From the NCBI RefSeq assembly GCF_000315625.1, contig NW_005434631.1:79101-143100 (forward strand): a stretch of DNA of 64,000 nt, given 5' to 3'. The translations under genes were made by a program, and so were the position numbers. This DNA comes from Guillardia theta CCMP2712. Taxonomy: Eukaryota > Cryptophyceae > Pyrenomonadales > Geminigeraceae. Shown here piece by piece: positions 10,121 to 17,648 of this stretch (position 1 is its first letter; each line of letters starts with the position of its first letter). Under the pieces are notes generated by a model, which ran no database searches, had not been told where the DNA came from, and saw nothing but the letters and a program-made list of their open reading frames with translations.

Positions 10121-10186
10121 CTATTCTTTAAGTACTTTCAAACGCGCTTAAGAACAATTTCATGTATATACTATTATACAAATGGA
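10121..10186 (+). promoter_or_regulatory. 66-bp upstream module shared with position 13344
   Basis: The stretch from CTATTCTTTAAGTACTTTC to the ATG of the YQ gene matches 13344-13409 almost base for base, with the ATG at the same offset (61 bases). It contains GCTTAAGAACAATTTCA and a TATA-like TGTATATACTATTATACA just before the ATG. It probably carries the promoter, and on the other strand that of the primase-helicase gene. Conservation could also simply reflect recent duplication. Confidence 0.55.
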
Positions 10187-10586
10187 GAACCCTTCTTCTA
10201 TTACCACCCTAAGTGAGTTGTCACCTGATGAATTGAAGAAACTCAAAAGAAAGGAATATCAACGGAACTATCAAAGGGAATATCAAAAGGAATATCAAAA
10301 GACTTATTGGCCTGAAAAAAAGATTGAATATCAGCGGAACTATCAACAACAGGTCCATCATACAAATCTTCAAAGATATCACAATATGTCACCTGAAGAA
10401 AAACAGAGGTTGAATGAATACAACAAGGAACGCATCCAAAAATTCACTCCCGAACAAATGGAACAATATCGCATATATCATTCTCAAGCCTCATTGAATT
10501 GGTACCATCAGAACAAGGATGAGATCAACCGCAAGAGGCGTGAAAAATATCAACAACAGAAACTCTTACAGAATATCTCCTCATAA
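10182..10586 (+). CDS. YQ-repeat basic protein, paralog 2
   Basis: A 134-residue paralog of the protein at 25-423. It opens with LSELSPDELKKLKRKEYQRN, then a run of YQ[KR]E-type repeats (residues 25-50), then the family tail (LQRYHNMSPEEKQRL, FTPEQMEQYR, ASLNWYHQNKDEINRKRREK). It lies between direct repeats of GCTTAAGAACAATTTCA at 10146-10162 and 10626-10642, 480 bp apart. Its upstream 66 bp and a downstream TCTTGTTTTT...AAGCTCTCAT segment are shared with the paralog at 13405. This suggests the whole cassette was copied. Function unknown. Confidence 0.82.
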   Translation: MENPSSITTLSELSPDELKKLKRKEYQRNYQREYQKEYQKTYWPEKKIEYQRNYQQQVHHTNLQRYHNMSPEEKQRLNEYNKERIQKFTPEQMEQYRIYHSQASLNWYHQNKDEINRKRREKYQQQKLLQNISS

Positions 10587-10930
10587 GAGTCTTGTTTTTC
10601 CCTTCAAGCTCTCATGATTAATAAGGCTTAAGAACAATTTCACACGTACTCTGTACAATACCCATATGATATCTCTATGTCATTCTTTATATCATTATAC
10701 AACTATGTTGAAATCATAAAATCATATATTCAACATCTCTCTATAAGTCACAATAAGTTTCTATAGAGGTATCATATAGATATTGTACCTTATATTGTGT
10801 TGGACCACTTATTTCCAAGTCTTATCCGACCGATAGTTTGTTTCAGAAACATCTGCTCCATGTGATGGATCTTACCAATGATAACATATTTAAGGATTAT
10901 CATTATATATGTATTTGAAAAACCTTACCA
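10587..10930. repeat. Intergenic region with large imperfect inverted repeat
   Basis: No gene is seen. An imperfect inverted repeat lies at 10653-10678 and 10763-10788: a GTACAATA...ATATGAT...CTCTAT unit matches the reverse complement of the right arm at most of its 26 positions. The same unit recurs, direct, near 15990 and 16285. The downstream direct repeat of the YQ cassette is at 10626-10642. Confidence 0.6.
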
Positions 10931-12577
10931 ATGTCATCACATGTTCCTAACCTAGGAGCTATTCATAGAGAAACGGGTAAGTATTGTCTAGCAAGATTAG
11001 CTAACAAAAACGAAACATATGTTTGTCCTGAATGCAACAGACCATTGATTGTTCGTAAGGGAAACAAAAGGATCCATCATTTCGCCCATTTCAAGGAAAC
11101 GGATCCTTGTGCTTACTACAACAGTCCTTCAGAGAGTCAAATTCATAAGGATGCTAAACTTGCTATGAAGTTTATCTTAGAGGGGGATATTCCGTTTCAG
11201 ATCTATAGAAGCTGTTCAATTTGTAAATCTTCAAAGAATTCGTTAGATGTTCCTGATATGACTGATTGCAAGGTTGAATTAGAACATAGATTTGCGCATT
11301 CAACATCTATTCGAATTGCGGATGTAGCTGTTTTGAAACAAATTGATGATGGTTTCAGATTGCATGCCATATTTGAGATCTTCAATTCACATTCTACAGC
11401 GGAAGACTTTCGTCCAGAACCATGGTTTGAATTTGATGCTAGGTCACTGTTAGAAGCTATCAATAAGCCTGTTATTAAACTATGCTGTATTCGCAATTCT
11501 CAATGTAAAACATGCATATACAAAAGGAATATCAAGGAGCTCAACCATTGTTTACAGGCTTTTAAAAATGAGAGTGATCTTCAATATTTGAAAAGATTGG
11601 CAGAACATAGTTTTGCTGAATATGGAAACGGTAATGTTCTTGAACGTCCTATTAGAGAGATATTAGGACAAACCGAATTTATTCCAAGATGTAAAGATTG
11701 TGACTACTGCGGTTGTAATAAGTGCTATTCACGGCATATGCGTTTCAATTTTAATGCTCAAACAGATGAAGAAGCTGAAGAAAATCAATCTATTATAGAA
11801 TTGTTCAATCCACTATTCAAAAAGTATAATGTTGTTATCTCATCATGTAAAGGCAGCATATTCTGTTACATTCTTACAAAGAATGATAATTATCAAACAT
11901 CTAAATATTATCATGCTTTGGACCAATGTGAATATCCCTTTAAGATGATGATCGATTTCACTGGAGCAGGCAGCATTGGGATAATAATGACGATACTTAC
12001 ATTTATACATTACTTGTTGCCAAGGATTGTATGCTTTACAAAAATTCAAATGAATTTCGATTATTTTGGTTATCTTATTAATGAAAATGAATTATTTACC
12101 AATTCGGATAAAATTTCTTCAAAATGTTTTTCACAAGCTGCTGATTTTATTTACATATATAATGCTTGTGTTATCCTTCGTAAAAAGAAGTGGGTTTTTG
12201 AGATTGATAAAAATCCGTATGATGATAAAAGCAATGCAATTTTTATACCTCATAAGGGTGAAAGTTTAATCAAAATTTATTGTGATAGAATAGTTTATTG
12301 CACATATGACAAACCAAGCAAAAGTAAACTTATAAGTATTTATGATATTTGTCTTAAAGAAGATCTTGATGAATGGTATAATCATCCAACAGGAATTGGT
12401 TTTTTTGAAGATATATATTTAGATTGTGCTTTCTCACAGAAAGATGAAGTTAAGGCTCTTGGAGCTAAATGGAATCATAAAATGAAGAAGTGGAGTGTAA
12501 TAGATACTGTATCAAACCGTCGTCGTTTCTCACGTTGGATTGTAGATGATGAAAAAGATCCTTGGGGATCATCTTAA
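10931..12577 (+). CDS. CoiA-like nuclease with C-terminal DUF5710 domain
   Basis: A 548-residue protein. Residues 30-75 resemble the N-terminus of competence protein CoiA: a CxxC zinc ribbon half (YVCPECNRPLIVRKG), then HHFAHFKETDPC, then SESQIHKDAK. A restriction-endonuclease-like core is suggested by RIADVAVLK and LHAIFEIFNSHS (about 130-160). Cys-rich clusters follow at 182-200 and 252-268. The last 60 residues match the small DUF5710 module: YLDCAFSQKDEVKALGAKW and then KKWSVID. CoiA proteins act in recombination of incoming DNA in bacteria. Relatives occur in giant viruses, where the role is unknown. The gene is a single open frame with a clean ATG. Its A/T-ending codons match the neighbouring virus-like genes. 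Confidence 0.72.
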   Translation: MSSHVPNLGAIHRETGKYCLARLANKNETYVCPECNRPLIVRKGNKRIHHFAHFKETDPCAYYNSPSESQIHKDAKLAMKFILEGDIPFQIYRSCSICKSSKNSLDVPDMTDCKVELEHRFAHSTSIRIADVAVLKQIDDGFRLHAIFEIFNSHSTAEDFRPEPWFEFDARSLLEAINKPVIKLCCIRNSQCKTCIYKRNIKELNHCLQAFKNESDLQYLKRLAEHSFAEYGNGNVLERPIREILGQTEFIPRCKDCDYCGCNKCYSRHMRFNFNAQTDEEAEENQSIIELFNPLFKKYNVVISSCKGSIFCYILTKNDNYQTSKYYHALDQCEYPFKMMIDFTGAGSIGIIMTILTFIHYLLPRIVCFTKIQMNFDYFGYLINENELFTNSDKISSKCFSQAADFIYIYNACVILRKKKWVFEIDKNPYDDKSNAIFIPHKGESLIKIYCDRIVYCTYDKPSKSKLISIYDICLKEDLDEWYNHPTGIGFFEDIYLDCAFSQKDEVKALGAKWNHKMKKWSVIDTVSNRRRFSRWIVDDEKDPWGSS

Positions 12578-12727
12578 ATATGGTTGGATCAACAACTGAT
12601 GCTATTCATAATCCCTTACATCGACATAGGCTTTCGTCTTAATCCATACAGATTTTTTTTCAGTATTGATAGAATAATCATAGCGAGTATGATATGAATG
12701 TTGTACGAGATATTGTGTATGAATGTG

Positions 12728-13081
12728 TCAGTCTTGAGCGCGTTCGGGGCGCTCTCCCCAATTTGCCTGTGCTCGCTTCTGCTCTTGATACCTCTCTCGT
12801 CTCCTTGCCTTTATTCGCTCTCTCTTTTCAGGATCCTCATACTGCTTCCTATTCATTTCTTTTACTCTCTCACGATAGTCCTCATCCATATTGTACCTTT
12901 TATTCTTGTACTTCCTTGATGATTCCAATATCCTCTTCCTAAACTCTTCATCCTCATGATACCTTCTCTTGTTGTACTCTGCTATGTACTCATATATCTC
13001 TTGAATTGTCCCATCCTCTTTTCTCCTTTCTAGATATTCTTTGTTGTATCTTCTTACTGCCTCCTTCTTCTCTTCAGACAT
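12728..13081 (-). CDS. Small highly charged Arg/Glu/Tyr-rich protein
   Basis: A 117-residue protein from an ATG at 13081. It consists of repeated helical units such as KRRYHEDEEFRKRI, NKRYNMDEDYRERV and NRKQYEDPEKRERI, about 24 residues apart. Short proteins with RY..[ND]PE.R.R repeats are common in phages and large DNA viruses, often near endonucleases, but no function is established. It resembles the YQ proteins in style but I would not call it a paralog. The last 15 residues have a different, GC-richer composition, and the true stop could have been altered. Confidence 0.55.
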   Translation of the reverse strand: MSEEKKEAVRRYNKEYLERRKEDGTIQEIYEYIAEYNKRRYHEDEEFRKRILESSRKYKNKRYNMDEDYRERVKEMNRKQYEDPEKRERIKARRRERYQEQKRAQANWGERPERAQD

Positions 13082-13234
13082 TATCTCTATATTTTATCTT
13101 AATAATCTTTATATATGTTCTTATTGAGATCTATGAATTCGATATATGCAAGGAGGAGACCGCATATCAACACCTATGCATCTATGATCGATATCACGAT
13201 TACTATCAACAGCATCATCTCATTCCGTCTTAAA

Positions 13235-13404
13235 GCTTAATAACAATTTCACAAAACTCCATATGACACCTTTTAATTTATGCTCTGAACAATCCGTGTC
13301 GTACTCACTCATCACTTTATGTGTATTTAAATTTATAACTAACCTATTCTTTAAGTACTTTCAAACGCGCTTAAGAACAATTTCATGTATATACTATTAT
13401 ACAA
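13235..13404. repeat. Repeat-bearing spacer before the third YQ gene
   Basis: Contains GCTTAATAACAATTTCA at 13235-13251 (one change from the cassette repeat), followed by CACAAAACTCCATATGACACC. Next comes the 66-bp upstream module from 13344, with the exact repeat at 13369-13385. The bases from 13082 to 13234 show nothing else. Confidence 0.65.
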
Positions 13405-13821
13405 ATGGAGGACCCCTCTTCTATCACATTAAATGAATTATCACCTGATGAATTGAAGAAACTCAAAAGAAAGGAATATCAAAGGAACTACCAGAGAGAG
13501 TATCAAAGACAATATCAAAAGACTTATTGGCCTCAAAAGAAGATTGACTATCAAAAGAGTTATCAAAAAGAATATCAAAAGCAATATCAGCGAACACATC
13601 ATACCAATTTACAAAGGTATCATAACAAGACCCCTGAAGAAAAACAACAGGTATTTGAGTACAATAAGCAATGGTTTCAACAACTTCCTCCTGAAAAACA
13701 AAAAGAGTATAAGGACAATCAGAGAATGGCCTCATTGAATTGGTATCATCAGAACAAGGATGAGATCAATCGCAAAAAACGTGAAAAATACCAACAACAG
13801 AAACTATTACAAAATTCCTAA
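13405..13821 (+). CDS. YQ-repeat basic protein, paralog 3
   Basis: A 138-residue paralog, closest to that at 10182: the same opening (LNELSPDELKKLKRKEYQRN) and the same end (INRKKREKYQQQKLLQN). The YQ repeat block is longer, about eleven units, so repeat number has changed since duplication. It is flanked by GCTTAAGAACAATTTCA at 13369-13385 and 13857-13873, 488 bp apart, like its sister cassette. Function unknown; basic and probably helical. Confidence 0.82.
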   Translation: MEDPSSITLNELSPDELKKLKRKEYQRNYQREYQRQYQKTYWPQKKIDYQKSYQKEYQKQYQRTHHTNLQRYHNKTPEEKQQVFEYNKQWFQQLPPEKQKEYKDNQRMASLNWYHQNKDEINRKKREKYQQQKLLQNS

Positions 13822-13856
13822 TTCTTGTTTTTTTCATTAAGCTCTCATATCAAAAA

Positions 13857-14037
13857 GCTTAAGAACAATTTCACAAAACTCCATACTATACCTGTATTGG
13901 CTGGTTTGGTCTTGGTGGTATTGTCTCAACAATCTGTATCGTACTCACTCATGGTTTACTCAATATCCTTAAATACTTTTTTGATAATCCTAAACGCACC
14001 CAAAACATTTAAAACTTTAACTTATATTATTCTTTAA
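13857..14037. repeat. Downstream cassette repeat and spacer
   Basis: GCTTAAGAACAATTTCA at 13857-13873 is followed by CACAAAACTCCATACTATACC. A close relative of that second block occurs at about 13252 and again near 14449. Just before the next gene is AAAACATTTAAAACTTTAAC, similar to the AAAACATTTAAAG segment before the exonuclease gene at 2405. Confidence 0.6.
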
Positions 14038-14322
14038 ATGAATGATACCGAATTGACCCCTGAACAACTTAAGATCCTTAAAAGACGTGAATATCAACGA
14101 CAAAGATATCATAATCTTGACCCTGAGAAAAAACTTAAAAAAGTTGAGAACCGCAAGAATTGGCTTCAAAAACAACCCGATGACATCAAGGACAAATACA
14201 AGGAGGTCCATCGAAACACTAGTCTTCAATGGTATTACAAAAATCAGGAACAGGAACAGATCAAGAGCCGTGAAAGGATGCGAGAAAAGTATGGTTACAA
14301 TCCCTCTCCTAAATTCCAATAA
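14038..14322 (+). CDS. YQ-family short basic protein, paralog 4
   Basis: A 94-residue divergent member. It keeps the opening (LTPEQLKILKRREYQRQRYHN) but has lost almost all of the YQ repeat block. It retains the tail pattern (NTSLQWYYKNQEQE, then SRERMREKY). It shows the repeat block is dispensable while the two flanking segments are the conserved core. Function unknown. Confidence 0.72.
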   Translation: MNDTELTPEQLKILKRREYQRQRYHNLDPEKKLKKVENRKNWLQKQPDDIKDKYKEVHRNTSLQWYYKNQEQEQIKSRERMREKYGYNPSPKFQ

Positions 14323-14646
14323 TCTATCCTCTATCATCCCCCCTCTCCTACTTTGGGAGATGTGGAGACATCCCATATCCCTCACCATTCTCATAATAAC
14401 TTTACATTTTAGTTCTTGTTCCTTTCAGCTTATCAATAATGACACCCCTTCACAAAACCCCATACAATACCTTTTACTATTATAAATAAAAACTACATCA
14501 AGCCATCATATCTTACACCTTGCAATACCCACTGTTTACTTCCTATAAACAATCCCTATATATAGTTCTAAATAACAGCGATGTTCTAATTTAGTGAACA
14601 AGAATGCAGAGATGGTTCGCTGCATCATCATAAAAAACAATCTCAT
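14323..14646. other. Intergenic spacer
   Basis: No gene seen. A CACAAAACCCCATACAATACC block near 14449 belongs to the repeated spacer family found after the YQ genes. The rest is AT-rich. Confidence 0.5.
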
Positions 14647-15912
14647 CTAATCTCTATACTCAAATATTATTGGATTAGACGATAAAGTATACCAATCTAT
14701 CTCTTCTATCTCGAACCTCCTCTCTTCCAACAAAGGTCTCACTCGAGGATTTGGGTTCCTTAATAACTCCCTTATATCTATCCTGTTTTTATTATCTATC
14801 AACAAATCTATCGCCTTATCATTCGGATTGCTACTTAAACTTCTCCAAACTATATATCCTCTATTTGCTGGTCTTACAATGTAATCCACCGCTTCATCAT
14901 TGCTATTCATACAGAGATACTCCCAATCGATATACTGTGGATGTGTTATCAAATATCTTACAGCTTCCGTATTGGTATTCATACTAAACTCTTGCCAATC
15001 TATTCTGTTACCGTTTCTTTCTTGTTCATTTATCAGAAATCTGACTGCTGCAATCGATGGATTTCCCGATAACCTGATCCAATCTACTCCTTCATAATCG
15101 TTATTATGTCTATAGGACTTTATTATCTTTATTGCTTTTTCATTTGTATTTCCTGACAAGTATGCAAGATTAACATATTTTTTGTTTCTCTGTAAATATT
15201 GATCAAATATGTCATCGTGAATACATTTCGATAAGGCATCTGTAAATGGTAACATGTTCATACGCATCAATAATCTCAAACCTTTTACATTCTTGTTCTC
15301 TATCAAGAATTCATTCACTATATACTCTGGATGCTTTGCCAAAAAATTTATTGCTGCGTCACTCGGGTTCATATTCAGATTGCGCAATCCGGCACTCTGA
15401 TTCCGTGGTTTAAATCTCAATAACGCCTCCAACTCTTCCTCAAAATTCCTCTTTATCACGTTTATCATTCCCTCACTCGGATTCCTTAAAAAACGAGTAT
15501 ACATGGACACTAACATTCTTCGATCTATCCAATCCAATAATTTTGGGGGCATCATCCTCTTGTACTCTGTGACTATTCGCTCCTTCAGATCTACTGGGAG
15601 CTTGCTTAGTGATAATCCGTCTGCCTTCCTATTTATCTTTCTATGTATCTCACTCGAGTTGTCCGACCCATTTTCGAATAGTATGCCTATGTTCCTACAT
15701 AATGACCTCAACTGTCTCTTGTTAATATCCATGAGCTTCATACATATCTTGAATGTTGTTTCATCCTCACATATATGGCTCAACTCCTCCCTTGTCAGTT
15801 TAAACAGTCTCACCCTCGATATCAACTCCTTATCGACATACTCTGTAGTCGGTTCTATTGCAATCAGTGAAGACACCACATCTGCCTTCACCGGTGAATT
15901 ACTGTTTGACAT
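14647..15912 (-). CDS. NP-repeat protein (giant-virus-type tandem repeat)
   Basis: A 421-residue protein. Residues 1-130 are unassigned. The rest is an irregular tandem repeat of about 25-36 residues with consensus I-x-W-x-x-L-S-x-N-P-[SN]-[DA]-x-A-[IV]-x-[FYL]-[LI], for example NMNPSDAAINFLAKHPEY, SGNPSIAAVRFLINEQERN and SSNPNDKAIDLLIDNKNRI. Repeats of this kind are frequent in giant viruses and some of their hosts. They are presumed to build a helical solenoid for protein contacts, but no function is established. A related, damaged gene lies at 26780. The ATG at 15912 is unambiguous. Confidence 0.8.
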   Translation of the reverse strand: MSNSNSPVKADVVSSLIAIEPTTEYVDKELISRVRLFKLTREELSHICEDETTFKICMKLMDINKRQLRSLCRNIGILFENGSDNSSEIHRKINRKADGLSLSKLPVDLKERIVTEYKRMMPPKLLDWIDRRMLVSMYTRFLRNPSEGMINVIKRNFEEELEALLRFKPRNQSAGLRNLNMNPSDAAINFLAKHPEYIVNEFLIENKNVKGLRLLMRMNMLPFTDALSKCIHDDIFDQYLQRNKKYVNLAYLSGNTNEKAIKIIKSYRHNNDYEGVDWIRLSGNPSIAAVRFLINEQERNGNRIDWQEFSMNTNTEAVRYLITHPQYIDWEYLCMNSNDEAVDYIVRPANRGYIVWRSLSSNPNDKAIDLLIDNKNRIDIRELLRNPNPRVRPLLEERRFEIEEIDWYTLSSNPIIFEYRD

Positions 15913-15967
15913 TTACTCTTATCTTTTATCTACATTTTTACTTTAGAGTGAGCCTCTACAAGAAAAA

Positions 15968-16117
15968 GCGTGATGACTCCGGCCCTTTACACGACATACG
16001 TACAATACTTGATATGACACCTCTATATCACTCTCTTCATATCACATACAAATCCATTGTAGTTATCTAATAAAGATATCACAACTATCATCTGTATGGT
16101 ATTCAAGAAGTAATTAT
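15968..16117. repeat. ~150-bp direct repeat, copy 1
   Basis: Begins GCGTGATGACTC and contains CGTACAATACTTGATATGAC and TCATCTGTATGGTATTCAAG. It recurs at 16249-16396 with scattered changes. Both lie in the gene-free stretch 15913-16537, which otherwise holds nothing recognisable. Confidence 0.85.
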
Positions 16118-16248
16118 AGCGAATTACATGTGGATCTTGTACCTGATAGTGTGTATGTCTGATATAGGTCTAAGCAAGTCCCAGATGATATATAAGGCCT
16201 TCACACAGCCCGTACAAGACGGTCACACAGCGCAGGCGCTTGCGCCAA

Positions 16249-16396
16249 GCGTCATGACTCAGGCCTTTTACACGACTACGTACAATACTTGATATGACAC
16301 CTCTATATATCTCTTTAAGTATTATATACAAATCCATTGTCATCATCCAAGATATCACAAGTATCATCTGTATGGTATTCAAGAAGTAATCATAAA
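16249..16396. repeat. ~150-bp direct repeat, copy 2
   Basis: Second copy of the 15968 repeat, 281 bp downstream. The GTACAATA...ATATGA...CTCTAT unit within it is shared with the inverted repeat at 10653-10788, tying these intergenic elements into one family. Confidence 0.85.
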
Positions 16397-16537
16397 TGTT
16401 TATAAAGATCTTATGCATTGGTGAGTTGAATGTTACAATATCAATATTATTCATTCCAAATTGCCCTCAAATTCACTGTTTCCAATCAAAAATGATTAGA
16501 ATTATTGTGTTTATATACAACAAGCAGCACATCAATT

Positions 16538-16873
16538 ATGAGTGAATATTGCCTTGCCCTCAATCTTGAAAACATCAGGAATCAATGCATGAGAAACATC
16601 AAGGACAAACTAGATGGCAATGATTATGATACCCCTATGTTTGCTATTGATACAATTGATATGATCAATGAACACTTCAAGAAGCATAAGGACCTTCATC
16701 AAATGCCTATTGATTGTATGGATGATTACACCAAAGATCATAAGATAAGACACAAAGATAGAGATATGTGGACCTATAATCAAGTGATTGATTTTCTAGA
16801 TGACTATACCGATAAGGTAAAATATGACAATGATTTAGAATATGATGTTGTGTTTATGAATGGAGATATCTAA
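16538..16873 (+). CDS. Hypothetical protein
   Basis: A 111-residue protein from the first ATG (16538); the open frame extends upstream only to a TTG. It is mixed-charge and soluble, rich in Asp, Lys, His and Met, with no membrane segment and no recognised motif. It lies directly upstream of the histone doublet gene in the same direction, with 163 bp between, so the two may be co-expressed. Function unknown. Confidence 0.6.
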   Translation: MSEYCLALNLENIRNQCMRNIKDKLDGNDYDTPMFAIDTIDMINEHFKKHKDLHQMPIDCMDDYTKDHKIRHKDRDMWTYNQVIDFLDDYTDKVKYDNDLEYDVVFMNGDI

Positions 16874-17036
16874 GAGCATCAGTTATAAAGAATGCCATCT
16901 GTAGCAGTTTTACAGTTTATTTTTTTGGCTTTCCATCTGCTCAGGCGAGCCTTTGATATGAGTATGTGTGTGGCATTCTCATTATCTGCATACATTTGCC
17001 TATCATAGTCGATAAAAATGATTGGAGTGTTATTGT

Positions 17037-17570
17037 ATGTGGACACTAACAAAACAAATGTATTCCATTGTATCCATCTACAATGTTGTTAAGAACATCA
17101 CGCACAATGTTGACATCACCGACACGGCCTTTCAGTATCTGAATGACATGATCTATAAGAGATTTGTCAAACGGATTGTAAAATATCTGAATGATAACAA
17201 GGATTGCTCTCTGGATGCGCTTGATACGTATCTGAGAAGCATCACGATAGACATCAATCGTTATCATGTTGTTGAGTGCGCATGGGAAGAGATGAAGGAT
17301 GGCAACAAGACTATAAGATTGAGTTCGAAGGAAACTCGGAACATCTTCAGGTCTGCTGGTCTGAAACATAAGATGTCCAAAGACATGGTGATATACATCA
17401 CTAAGGTAATTGAGAAATTATATGTAGATATAATGTCCATTGCCACTGACCTGATAGAAGAGAAGCAGAATACACGGGTAACCCAAGGCTACATATATGA
17501 GGCATTGCACAATGATTATTATCTCAAATTCTTGTTCCAATATCCTCGCAAACCTTCCTCCAAGAAATAA
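17037..17570 (+). CDS. Viral-type histone doublet, H2B-H2A
   Basis: A 177-residue protein from the ATG at 17037. The longer frame starts at TTG; another ATG lies at 17055. The first half follows H2B: a helix with SIYNVVKNI, then VDITDTAFQYLNDMIYKR, then a basic/polar loop and a third helix (SLDALDTYLRSI). The second half follows H2A: IRLSSKETRNIFRSAGLK, the long central helix with DMVIYITKVIEKLYVDIM, and the closing RVTQGYIYEALHNDYYLKFL, which parallels the H2A segment R-x-x-P-x-x-I-x-x-A-x-x-N-D. A fused H2B-H2A doublet in this order is the arrangement of Marseilleviridae and some other large DNA viruses, where doublets build nucleosome-like particles in virions. Long basic tails are absent. 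Confidence 0.82.
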   Translation: MWTLTKQMYSIVSIYNVVKNITHNVDITDTAFQYLNDMIYKRFVKRIVKYLNDNKDCSLDALDTYLRSITIDINRYHVVECAWEEMKDGNKTIRLSSKETRNIFRSAGLKHKMSKDMVIYITKVIEKLYVDIMSIATDLIEEKQNTRVTQGYIYEALHNDYYLKFLFQYPRKPSSKK

Positions 17571-17648
17571 AACCTATTGTGTAAACATGATTGATTTTAT
17601 AATTTTTAGCCCAAAGTTTGAATACAAAAAGAATGATTGTACAGAATC

